The notes under the pieces: generated by a model
Database searches by the model: none
The model's input: the letters and a program-made list of their open reading frames with translations, nothing else
Told to the model about the DNA's origin: nothing
Position numbers and translations under genes: made by a program
Shown here: piece by piece, positions 25,200 through 35,645 of the stretch
How the letters are laid out: every line of letters starts with the position of its first letter
Position numbering within the stretch: the first letter of the stretch is position 1
Assembly: GCF_016920785.2 (NCBI RefSeq)
Contig: NW_024609835.1
Coordinates: forward strand, 87,144,243-87,208,242
Length of the DNA: 64,000 nt
Direction: 5' to 3'
Source of the DNA: Ixodes scapularis
Lineage: Eukaryota > Arthropoda > Arachnida > Ixodida > Ixodidae

Positions 25200-25490
25200 A
25201 AGGGACGGAAAAAATTACAGGAAGATCCATTAATGTATTCTCGGGGAATCCGTTAGCATGACCTTTGGGAAACGCCACACGCGTCCTTCTTTGGGAATCG
25301 CAGACACTGTCCTCGCATTGGCGCCAAAAAGAGGCAACAAAAATACAGGCAGAAAAAGAGAAAGCCCAGAGAAAAAAGTGAAGGGGTCGGCATTAGCGTT
25401 CCACAAAGGGAGACGCGTGTGGCGTTTCTAATAGTCATGCTCACGCACTCCCCAAGAATTCACCAATGATTCTTCCCGTAATGTTTTATA
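25200..25490. repeat. foldback element
   Basis: GGAAACGCCACACGCGTCC at the left pairs with the GGGAGACGCGTGTGGCGTTT segment at the right. Outer ATTCTCGGGG pairs with CCCCAAGAAT, and GGTGAATT-type words are also shared. It is the third foldback in about 1 kb. Confidence 0.6.
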
Positions 25491-25633
25491 TTGAGTTTGG
25501 GCCGTCAATAGCCCACGGCTTTGATTATATTTGGTGTGTGTCTAAACCATAGGACACGGCACGTGACCACGGAGAAGAGAGTGAGCGCGACTCAAACCGG
25601 CCACTTCTCGATCGGCGGTTTTCGCGTGTAGGG

Positions 25634-25820
25634 AGGATCGGTGGCCGAGTGGGCTAAAGCGCACACCCAGCTCGGCGCGCGTGGATCGGAAGCTCGCGCT
25701 GCAGAACCCAGGGATCCTGGGCTCAATCCCCACCCCTGCCCGTTTCGATCTCGATGAGCGTCGTACCGGCGTGCGGTCGTGTATCACTACTGCGTGGTGC
25801 ATGTTAAAGACCCCAGGTTA
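25634..25820 (+). mobile_element. tRNA-derived SINE (tick Ruka-like)
   Basis: The head has a box A (GGTGGCCGAGTGGGCTAAAG) and a box B (GGGCTCAATCCCCA) at tRNA-like spacing, so an internal RNA polymerase III promoter is expected. The body continues with GTACCGGCGTGCGGTCGTGT and GTTAAAGACCCCAGG, shared with 50905-51090. Hard-tick genomes carry this SINE class; naming it Ruka is from memory of its features. It lies inside the long AGGGACACT copy. Confidence 0.8.
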
Positions 25821-27635
25821 GCAGACGTGGTCACGTGCCGTGTCCTAAGGTTTGCACCGGCATAATTGCTCATCTCCAGTATAAACCAGTTTCGCCCCAT
25901 TCTGGCAGACCGACCTTACGCTGCATAAGCACTAAGCGTCCAGTTCGACTTTTGATTTAATTTTTGGTTTTCGCGTGGAAAGAAAACGAATTTCGATCCG
26001 CGAATTGCGTTCTAGGTAGTTGGCCTCTCTTATGTCATGTACAAATAAAAACCTCGGCGAGCATAAATACCCTATCAGTGTGGTACTCCGGCGCCTTCTT
26101 CATGGTTCCCTATTTGCCTGAAAATTTGATAAACGCACCAACGAACATCGCTGAAGAGTTTACCACATATTATGTCAAGATATTAGTTTTTTGCGAAGTT
26201 ATTTAATTTACAATGCTGGTCCTCACCATGTTTTGTTCAAACTGAAAGTCTCTACTGGCGACAACGAAAAAGTGACGCCAATGAAAGGCATGGGTTCACT
26301 CCTTGCGCTGTAGATTTTGTTGCCAACTGATTACAAGCAGTTTCAAGTTGTCAAACGAATGCTTCGGAAGCTCGCTCCAGCACCCGCTCTCCAGCACGGA
26401 ACAACTGCTTGGCATAGCCTATCTTTTAAACTGCTCGCTGGATTGGCAAGCCTGGCTTCGCATGGCGTCACAGCACTGAAAAGTGCGGATATATTTGAGT
26501 GTTGGACTTTGCAACATTTTCATTTGCCGATTTTATAATAACTATTGTGAATTTCGCGATACTAACTGGCATGCCGGAAAGGGTAAACGCAAGGGATTCA
26601 GAAAATATAGTTAGTTAGGGCAGCTCGAAAATCGCCGGTGCGTGTGTGTTTGTGTGTGTATGCGCGAAAAAACGCTGGGGGGAGAGGGTGAAAAAAACCT
26701 TTGAAACAAAGTAGTATATCATTATTTAATTGTCATCAAACTGTTTTCCCAAACGGGGTCACACATTGTAATATCTAAATTCATTACCCTTGGTGTACGG
26801 GCATTCCAGATGGCAGAATGCCCTTTAGGCGTTCAGTTATGGTGCCTGGAGCGCGTCTTCGACTGGTGTGTTCAGCGTCCTTGCTGCCATACATCAAAAG
26901 TGGTCCCGAAGTGGCAACAAATTACGTCACAGAAGACGAAATGTCATGCTGTTGCATGTCGCGATCCTGGCGGTTAGTCGTAAAAATACTGGCAAAATTA
27001 CAAGCGAACGCGACTGCCGGTGTCGTCGCGGCGTCCCAACTTCTGACTGCCGAAGCTTCTGTGGACTGTTACATTGGATTTGGAAAGCGACCTGCAGCAG
27101 AACAGGCGTCTGTCACGTCAACCACCGCTGTTGGAACACCACCAGGATCGCGACCGGCGACAGCATGACACTTCTATGATGTCATCAGGCGGAAATTGAG
27201 GCCGTGTTCTAAATCTTACCCAAATGAATCCGACTTACTCCGGCGAGTCGTGTCACGTGAAAACACAGATTGAAAAGCGCTGGACATGGTTAAATTTCGG
27301 AACGCCAAGGTACAAGACCCTTACCCTGGAGTAAGATCGAGCAAAGTTTGGAACACTGCCTGATGGAACACTTTTTGTGGCGTGGTAAACGCACCAGTCG
27401 TTCAAGGCCCCATATGTTCCAGGCACCAGTTCGGCTAAAAGATCTCTGGAACACGCAGAGCCTGCTCTGCTGCGGAACATGTATTTCGTGCTGTCTGTTC
27501 TGCTTAGTGTTACATGCAGAGTATACGGATGCTTTTTGCGCATCCGGATTCCAGACTCCGTGTGCTTTAGTCAGCACAGGCCTTTAAAATATCCTTGTTG
27601 TATGGGAAGTCGGTGTGTATAAGGAGCTCGCCGTT

Positions 27636-28128
27636 TATTTTTTTTTTTTTTATTTCTTTGTTTTAAACAACTTTTGACGGGTTCTTTATGGAGGTCCCTC
27701 TATTAATAATCGCCGCCCGATCGGTATGCACTCCGCTCGTCACCCAGGGAGTGACATAACACAACAAGAAGGCAGCGAATGGTTTTACTGTACCTCCCGG
27801 TTGCCCGTCGTCGAGAGCCGGCTGTTCAGGCCCGCCGACCCTTGTTGTCGCACGTCGATCACAGCTCAAAGTCGGAGTCCGTGTCCAGGCCTGCGGATCG
27901 CCTTTCCCACACCAGCGCTGCGTAGGCTGTCTGTCCCGGGCTATCAATGCCCGAGTCTCGCTGCGGAACCACCCAGGGATCTTCATAGCCCAGGTCATAT
28001 GGCCAGGGCTCGCCGTTTCCACCGGTCTTGCTCCAGGCCTCGCTGGTGGACCGCTCCGGGGTCCGGCATGGGCCAGGCCAGGCAGCCCGGCTCCGATGTT
28101 CCTGCCCAGCTCCAGCCTCGCTCTGCAC
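27636..28128 (-). pseudogene. possible retrocopy or retroelement 3' end with A-tail
   Basis: On the minus strand a frame at 28128-27859 ends in an acidic tail (last residues LDTDSDFEL). It is followed by about 200 bases without a frame, then an A-rich run that is the complement of the T-run at 27638-27651. That arrangement (frame, 3' UTR-like stretch, A-tail) is expected of a reverse-transcribed mRNA or of a retroelement 3' end. I do not recognise the protein. CpG content is high over the frame and falls at the tail. It could also be chance frame content in GC-rich DNA next to a homopolymer. Confidence 0.3.
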
Positions 28129-28911
28129 ACACTGTCTCGCGCCAGCTCGTGACTTCTCCGCCGACCGCCTGTCACGTGCCCTCTGCCTCGTCTTTCACCC
28201 TCGGCTCCCACAGTCTTTTACTATATTTTTTTACAGCGGAGCTGTTAACGACGACTAGATTCTCCCAGGATCACGTCCGGTACCAAACAAATGTCGACAC
28301 AACACTCTGGCTGCCGCCGCCACTCACAGATGGCGGTAGCTGTCCAGAGTGCTGTGTTTGTCGGTTGTTTGCTTGCCGCCGTCGCTCATAGATCGAGGCA
28401 ACCTTTTTAGCCTCGGCAACCAGACAACCGGTTGCTGCTGTCACTCACAGATGGTGGCAAAATTTCTTCGGACGAAGAAGAGGGGGAACGGAACGAGCGG
28501 CGATGTGCGCAGCAGCGCGAATGATTCTGCAACCGTCGAGAGGCCGCAATCACCTGAAGTTCCACTGCGTCGAGCGCCTCAGATTCCCTTGCAAAAGTAG
28601 AGCAGATCGCTCGCCTGGAAAGCCACCGCCGAGAACAGAAGGTACAGCTCCGCTGCTCTTCCTTCTCCACCAGAGTAAAAAAGCTGAAGGTTTTTTTTTT
28701 TTTTTACTTGCGACGCATTTTTATGGTGCACAAGAAGTTTTTTTTTTTTTTTTTCTCAACACTACGATGCATTTGTCATAACCAACGCCAGTGTTACGTG
28801 AATTCATCGTCGCCAGGTTTGCTCGTTCAGTGTCTCGGTGAAACGCGTATGGTGGCTTCATAGAGTTCTTACAATGAACGCCAGAGGCTCAGCTGGCGCT
28901 AGTGTCTACTG

Positions 28912-31590
28912 TAGTGGTGCAAAACTATCGATAGTATGGATAGTCGCCAGAAATCTGACTATCGATAGTGAAAAAAACTATCGATAGTACTATCGATAGT
29001 CGATTATCGAAAAACTATCGATAGTACTATCGATAGTCGACTGTCGAACAACTATCGATAGTACTATCGATAGTCGACTATTGAAAAACTATCGATAGTA
29101 CATCGATAGTCGACTATTGAAAAACTATCGATAGTACTATCGATAGTCGACTATTGAAAAACTATCGATAGTACTATCGATAGTCGACTATCGAAAAACT
29201 ATCGATAGTACTATCGATAGTCGACTGTCGAACAACTATCGATAGTACTATCGATAGTCGACTATTGAAAAACTATCGATAGTACTATCGATAGTCGACT
29301 ATTGAAAAACTATCGATAGTACTATCGATAGTCGACTATTGAAAAACTATCGATAGTACTATCGATAGTCGACTATCGAAAAACTATCGATAGTACTATC
29401 GATAGTCGACTGTCGAACAACTATCGATAGTACTATCGATAGTCGACTATTGAAAAACTATCGATAGTACTATCGATAGTCGACTATTGAAAAACTATCG
29501 ATAGTACTATCGATAGTCGACTATTGAAAAACTATCGATAGTACTATCGATAGTCGACTGTCGAACAACTATCGATAGTACTATCGATAGTCGACTATTG
29601 AAAAACTATCGATAGTACTATCGATAGTCGACTATTGAAAAACTATCGATAGTACTATCGATAGTCGACTATCGAAAAACTATCGATAGTACTATCGATA
29701 GTCGACTATTGAAAAACTATCGATAGTACTATCGATAGTCGACTGTCGAACAACTATCGATAGTACTATCGATAGTCGACTATTGAAAAACTATCGATAG
29801 TACTATCGATAGTCGACTATTGAAAAACTATCGATAGTACTATCGATAGTCGACTGTCGAACAACTATCGATAGTACTATCGATAGTCGACTATTGAAAA
29901 ACTATCGATAGTACTATCGATAGTCGACTATTGAAAAACTATCGATAGTACTATCGATAGTCGACTATTGAAAAACTATCGATAGTACTATCGATAGTCG
30001 ACTATCGAAAAACTATCGATAGTACTATCGATAGTCGACTGTCGAACAACTATCGATAGTACTATCGATAGTCGACTATTGAAAAACTATCGATAGTACT
30101 ATCGATAGTCGACTATTGAAAAACTATCGATAGTACTATCGATAGTCGACTGTCGAACAACTATCGATAGTACTATCGATAGTCGACTATTGAAAAACTA
30201 TCGATAGTACTATCGATAGTCGACTATCGAAAAACTATCGATAGTACTATCGATAGTCGACTGTCGAACAACTATCGATAGTACTATCGATAGTCGACTA
30301 TTGAAAAACTATCGATAGTACTATCGATAGTCGACTATTGAAAAACTATCGATAGTACTATCGATAGTCGACTATTGAAAAACTATCGATAGTACTATCG
30401 ATAGTCGACTATCGAAAAACTATCGATAGTACTATCGATAGTCGACTGTCGAACAACTATCGATAGTACTATCGATAGTCGACTATTGAAAAACTATCGA
30501 TAGTACTATCGATAGTCGACTATTGAAAAACTATCGATAGTACTATCGATAGTCGACTATTGAAAAACTATCGATAGTACTATCGATAGTCGACTGTCGA
30601 ACAACTATCGATAGTACTATCGATAGTCGACTATTGAAAAACTATCGATAGTACTATCGATAGTCGACTATTGAAAAACTATCGATAGTACTATCGATAG
30701 TCGACTATCGAAAAACTATCGATAGTACTATCGATAGTCGACTATTGAAAAACTATCGATAGTACTATCGATAGTCGACTGTCGAACAACTATCGATAGT
30801 ACTATCGATAGTCGACTATTGAAAAACTATCGATAGTACTATCGATAGTCGACTATTGAAAAACTATCGATAGTACTATCGATAGTCGACTGTCGAACAA
30901 CTATCGATAGTACTATCGATAGTCGACTATTGAAAAACTATCGATAGTACTATCGATAGTCGACTATTGAAAAACTATCGATAGTACTATCGATAGTCGA
31001 CTATCGAAAAACTATCGATAGTACTATCGATAGTCGACTGTCGAACAACTATCGATAGTACTATCGATAGTCGACTATTGAAAAACTATCGATAGTACTA
31101 TCGATAGTCGACTATTGAAAAACTATCGATAGTACTATCGATAGTCGACTATTGAAAAACTATCGATAGTACTATCGATAGTCGACTATCGAAAAACTAT
31201 CGATAGTACTATCGATAGTCGACTGTCGAACAACTATCGATAGTACTATCGATAGTCGACTATTGAAAAACTATCGATAGTACTATCGATAGTCGACTAT
31301 TGAAAAACTATCGATAGTACTATCGATAGTCGACTATTGAAAAACTATCGATAGTACTATCGATAGTCGACTATCGAAAAACTATCGATAGTACTATCGA
31401 TAGTCGACTGTCGAACAACTATCGATAGTACTATCGATAGTCGACTATTGAAAAACTATCGATAGTACTATCGATAGTCGACTATCAGAAAACTATCGTT
31501 AATCGACTATCGGAAAACCATTTATGTCGACTATCGTAAACCTATCAATAGTACTGTCGACAGTTTACTATGGATAGTTTTGCGACACTA
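28912..31590. mobile_element. TIR element carrying a CTATCGATAG satellite
   Basis: Left terminus TAGTGGTGCAAAACTATC and right terminus GATAGTTTTGCGACACTA are inverted repeats with few mismatches, and nearly everything between them is a tandem array. A second element with the same kind of ends is at 33734-34933. Both begin and end with TA, compatible with a TA target or with TA as part of the ends; no longer target duplication is convincing. No transposase is present. Confidence 0.65.
28978..31491. repeat. 37-bp satellite array, about 68 units
   Basis: Each unit is two copies of the palindrome ACTATCGATAGT followed by a 13-base spacer, CGACTATTGAAAA or a variant. Three spacer types occur in order: type A as given, type B CGACTGTCGAACA and type C CGACTATCGAAAA. 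The palindromes themselves are almost unchanged over 2.5 kb; only one unit, near 29098, has a base missing. The order of spacer types is not random: the five-unit word BAAAC recurs, and a longer series starting near 29409 recurs near 30444, 28 units later. Units decay just beyond 31491. Confidence 0.97.
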
Positions 31591-31751
31591 GTAGTTTGCG
31601 TCGCTACCTCTTGTCTATTTATCGCTTTAATTTTTTTTTCAAACGGGGCACAAACTAGCCCAGGCACTTACCATCCCAACTTTGGTTCAGCTTTCAGTGA
31701 TGACGAAGATGGGGGTTTGGGCGAAAAAAGAAGAAGGGGGAGGCGAGCGGT

Positions 31752-31877
31752 AGGGCGAGGGCAAGACGGGCCGGGGAGGAGGAAGCAGACGAACCGCTGG
31801 AGAAGAGAGGGGGAAACCTCCTTCTCTCTTTAGCGTTCCGTCTGCTTCCTCCTCTCCTGCTCGTCTTACCCTCGCCC
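31752..31877. repeat. short foldback
   Basis: GGGCGAGGGCAAGACG and GGAGGAGGAAGCAGACG are mirrored by CGTCTGCTTCCTCCTCTCC and CGTCTTACCCTCGCCC, with about 40 bases between the arms. Confidence 0.65.
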
Positions 31878-31902
31878 TTCGTTCTTAGGTTGCAACGGAC
31901 TA

Positions 31903-33733
31903 TTAGCCCCGAGAGCGAACACAAGCGTCGCTGCGGTCGCCGCTCCCTGATTGGGTGAGGTGTACCGTGACGTCAGGGGGAGTACTCCGCTCCGCGATCT
32001 CGCATCGGCTCGCTTCCCAGCACCGGTTTCCTGGTTTGGCGTTGTGTGCCGCAAGCTGTTCGAGGAAGTGGACTTCGTTTATTCGGTGTACAAGAAGTTG
32101 AGTTAGGCCGATATTGACGTGCTTCCGCACATTTTATAAGCCTGCTTGTCCCTTTTACTTTTAAAATTGGGTTACAAATCCCGAAAGCTATCGGCGGAGG
32201 CAATTCCGCCGATGAACCTCCCCGCCCGTCCACACGACACAAGGCAATCTTGCGAGGTGTCGTTGAAACGGTGGCGCAAGTGTTTCAGACGCTGGAATTC
32301 TGTTCCTTGCATGTTCATAATTTAGGAGAATATTACATCCTGCTTTCAAGGCATTTGAAGTGGCATTTATATCATGGGCCTTTGGGTGGTCGGCAAATTA
32401 GCTCGCGACCCCGACTCTGCGCTTCCACTCTGCATGCGCTGGTTCGCAAATGTTTTAAAGGCCCTGAGTCTGGTGATCTTAGAAGTGCTCGTGGAACAGG
32501 GTTGTTTTACATAAATATAGCTTCTTCGTGAATTATTTATACAGTTTATACACGTGTGCAGGCATATCTCTTAGAAGATGCACAATTACTGGAAATTAGT
32601 TTGTATGGTAGCAGCAAAAACGGCCGAATTGCCCCCAGTTGCCCGTATGATATGTATTGAACTGCCCAAAATACGCACAGCAATAGTGCCGTAATTTGGA
32701 ATGCTTATGCTTTTTCCTGACATTCTTTATTCCAGCCTTGGGTATTCGGAAGGTACACCGTTCAGTCTGAATTGCCATTTTCAATTAAAAAAGACACTGC
32801 TGTAGGTCCCCAAAAGCCTCCTCAGCCTCCAAACTTCCCACAGCTGGACTCTCTGACAACAGAGGAAAACAGGAGTAAAAGCAAGCATTCGAACGTCTGT
32901 CCAGTTGTAGATGCATCACTACTAGCAGAAAATGTGGAACCTGTGAAGGGCGACAGTCTGCGTGAGAAAAGCTTCTGGTATCTTAGCTTCAGGACAATTC
33001 GGTTTAAGTAAAATCTCAACTTTAGGGCTTAAGGGGCTAATACCAAGCTAGACACCTTCGCTTACGTTTGTTATACATTACTTGAGGGTTGATATAGACA
33101 AGTCCACAGATGCCACCCGTGTAATCCATTGAAATACTATCCGAATCCAGCAAAGGTCAAATGCGAGCAATGTATATATTAAATGTTCCTTGTTTTTTTT
33201 TTTTTTACTTTGCCCCTGCACTTGGGCTGTCTTACTTGTGATTTTCTCCCCATGGTCTAGACTGTATTTAGCATGTTGCTCGAGCAGCATGCAGCTTTTC
33301 TTCGGCGTTCTTGATTAACAACATGGATACAAAAAATAGTATACATAATTTGCCAATTCCTTCAGATCATCAGCAGCATTTATTGTGCGAGATGTAAATC
33401 TATGGTGATGCTCCTGCAATTGTGGCCATATTTCTTTATTTTCATATACCAACTGTGATTCATGCGTTCCCTGCCCTGTCAACCTTGCTTAAAATGTTGG
33501 ATGAAGTTTCGCCTGTAGCTGCAGGTCATACCTCAATAAAGGCACATATAAAAATTTACACTTCCTACGGAAAACACGCAAAAAAAAGATTAAATCTAAA
33601 CGAGCGCGCCGACAGCTAGCGTCGTCACAGCCTCCACAGGCCGAGCGGGGCGAGTCGGGGTAAAATTCTCTCCTCGCCGTGACGTCACCCCGGCTCGCCG
33701 TAAGGGGGCGCCACGCGAACTTCTCGGGGCTAA
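31903..33733 (+). mobile_element. TTAGCCCC-ended TIR element, copy B (uninterrupted)
   Basis: Inverted ends TTAGCCCCGAGAGCGAAC and GCGAACTTCTCGGGGCTAA are flanked by TA at 31901-31902 and 33734-33735. It is the inverted, uninterrupted counterpart of 18664-21136. The site matching the nested MITE of copy A is intact here. No long coding frame is present in either copy; it is probably non-autonomous. Confidence 0.82.
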
Positions 33734-34933
33734 TAGTGGTGCAAGACTATCGATAGCACTAGCGATAGTATCGTTAGTCGCCAGTATAGTAAAAAACCAT
33801 CGAAAGTCGACTATCGAAAAACTATCGATAGTACTATCGATAGTCGACTATCGTTTACAACTTCCTGTAACGCCGAATTGGAGTGCAGCTCTTGAGGAGG
33901 AGGAGTGGAGGGTATATTCCTCCTCCTCCCTCGTGATCATGCCTGCTAGTCCTCCTCCCCTCCTGCTCCCCCTCCCTCTCCTTTACCACCTCCTCGTCCT
34001 TCAAGCTCCTCCGCTCCCCTCGCCTCCGCCTCCTCGTCTCTCCTCCGCCCTCCTCCACCTTCGTACTGCTTTCCTCCTTGCCGCTCAAGCCGGAAAGGGT
34101 CGCGTAAGGGCTGTGCTCTGAAATATAGAGTCAGGAGGAGGAGCGGAGGGGGAGGAGGAGGAGGGGGAGGGGCGACGCCGACGCCGACGCCAACGCCGAC
34201 GCCGACGCCGCACAGGCTGGAAACGGGTCATGTGACCCCCTCCCTCCGAGGTCACGTGACCCGCCCGGACCATACTACACAATGAGGGGAGGAGGAGGAG
34301 AAGGAGGGGGAGGAGGGCAGAGGTCCGGGGGGTCACGTGACCTCGAGGGGACGGGATCACATTACTTTGGGCGGGCCGTCACGTGACCGGCGGGGGGAGG
34401 GGAGTCACCCCCCGGGGTCACGTGACCTGGGCGGGGGAGGAGGGGGAGGAGGAGGAGCGGAGGGAGAGGAGGAGGAGGGGGAGGGGCGACGCCGACGCCG
34501 ACGCCGCACAGGCTGGAAACGGGTCATGTGACCCCCTCCCCCCGAGGTCACGTGACCCGCCCGGACCATACTACACAATGAGGGGAGGAGGAGGAGAAGG
34601 AGGGGGAGGAGGAGGAGGGGGAGGGGAGGAGGAGAGGGAGGGGCGCGGCTACGCCGACGCCGACGCCGACGGCGACGCCAACGGCGACGCCGACGCCGCT
34701 CAGGCTGGAAACGGGCCCCTAAGAGCTGCGCTCTAAAACTAGCGAAAAACTTTTGATAGTCAACTATCGAAAAACTATCGATAGTCGACTATCGAAAAAC
34801 TATCGATAGTACTATCGATAGTCGACTATCGATAGTTCTGGGACACTATCGATAGTTCTGGGACACTATCGATAGTTTTGGAAAAACTATCGATGGTATC
34901 GATAGTCAATTTATCGACAGTTTTGCATCACTA
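33734..34933. mobile_element. CTATCGATAG-ended TIR element, second copy with other cargo
   Basis: Left TAGTGGTGCAAGACTATCG and right GACAGTTTTGCATCACTA resemble the ends of 28912-31590. A few CTATCGATAG units remain near both ends (33745-33855 and 34745-34910). The centre is occupied by a GAGTGCAGCTCTT family member (33864-34738). It directly abuts copy B of the TTAGCCCC element, with a shared TA. Confidence 0.65.
33864..34738. mobile_element. GAGTGCAGCTCTT family (copy 2) with E-box palindrome repeats
   Basis: Ends TTGGAGTGCAGCTCTTGAGG and CCCCTAAGAGCTGCGCTCTA are inverted repeats. The core holds GGA-rich blocks, GACGCC hexamer repeats and at least four GGTCACGTGACC palindromes (about 34250, 34333, 34417, 34545). 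A unit of roughly 310 bases, containing CACAGGCTGGAAACGGGTCA and ACCATACTACACAATGAGGG, is duplicated (about 34170-34320 and 34483-34620). Confidence 0.65.
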
Positions 34934-35245
34934 AACTACAGGACTTCCGGTTGCAAATTAAAAGAGACAGCAGCCTACTTTTTCAGTCTTTCTGTGTATT
35001 CCTATGGGAAAACGTACGTGATATTTTTCTCTTCTCCAGGGAATAGTAGAAATCCGCGTAGTTTCTTTACTCGTAAAGGGTACCATGTAGCTTTATTCAC
35101 ATTATGAAAGTCTATATTTATTTAGTTAATGTTTTTTTGTTACTGAGCGATGTTTAAGTTAGCGAAAATTGAGGCCCAGGTCTATGTTGTGCAGCATGAT
35201 ATATCAATACGATATATCAATTCAACCAAAAACATGAAAAACGTT

Positions 35246-35645
35246 TACAATTCTCTGTAACGCCGACTTGGAGCGCAGCTTTGGTGGAGGAGGAGGAGGG
35301 AAGGGTATGCGCCTTTTCCTTCCCCGCTAAATTTAGCGGAAATATTGGTAATGTTAGATGCGTGTGACGTTACGTGTTCCCCATAACGACGTCACACGTG
35401 GCGTCACGATCGAGGGTAACGTCAAAACGTTACCCTCGTGACGCTCACAGAGGTTACCCTCACGAGGGTTATCCCCCATGAGAGTTACTCTCGTGAGGGT
35501 GGGTTAACCTTACAGGGGTTACTCTCACGAGGGTAACCCTCGTGACATCACGTGTGACGTCACACGTCCCATAATGCAACGCGCGGTTACACCGACGGCG
35601 ACGCCGACGCCGCTCAACCCACAAACCGGCGCCTAAAAGATAATT
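35246..35645. mobile_element. GAGTGCAGCTCTT family (copy 3) with GAGGGTAAC palindromes
   Basis: The left side CTTGGAGCGCAGCTTTGGTG and the CTAAATTTAGCGG module match copies 1 and 2, and the right side GGCGCCTAAAAG matches the family end. The core (35396-35560) iterates ACCCTCACGAGGGTAAC-like palindromes, followed by GTGTGACGTCACAC and GACGCC repeats. Confidence 0.55.

Larger units (their letters stand above)
23522..26080. mobile_element. AGGGACACT family, long composite copy
   Basis: The left edge retains GCACTGACACCC and the right edge CCCTATCAGTGT, resembling the family ends. Internal landmarks match 38875-40864: TTTTTTGCCA, the TTCGTGTTCGTAAGGCGAGCG stretch, GTTCTGAAGTAGAGGTCCCA and ACCTCGGCGAGCATAAATAC. 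At least four further repeats are inserted or embedded, listed separately. The TTAA flanks are not recognisable here. Confidence 0.6.

Noticed and set aside
25634..25720. Functional tRNA gene
   Set aside because: Boxes A and B are present, but no cloverleaf acceptor pairing is evident and the sequence continues into a SINE body repeated elsewhere.
26818..27168. 116-codon plus-strand frame as a host gene
   Set aside because: Another overlapping plus-strand frame is equally open, no domain is recognisable and there are no flanking splice sites of note.
27726..28391. 221-codon plus-strand frame in CpG-rich DNA
   Set aside because: Its composition (Pro, Ser, Arg, Ala) is as expected for GC-rich noncoding sequence, and the minus strand offers a slightly better, though weak, interpretation.
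28978..31491. CRISPR-like array
   Set aside because: Units are contiguous 37-mers with near-identical content and no unique spacers, in an animal genome; it is a satellite.
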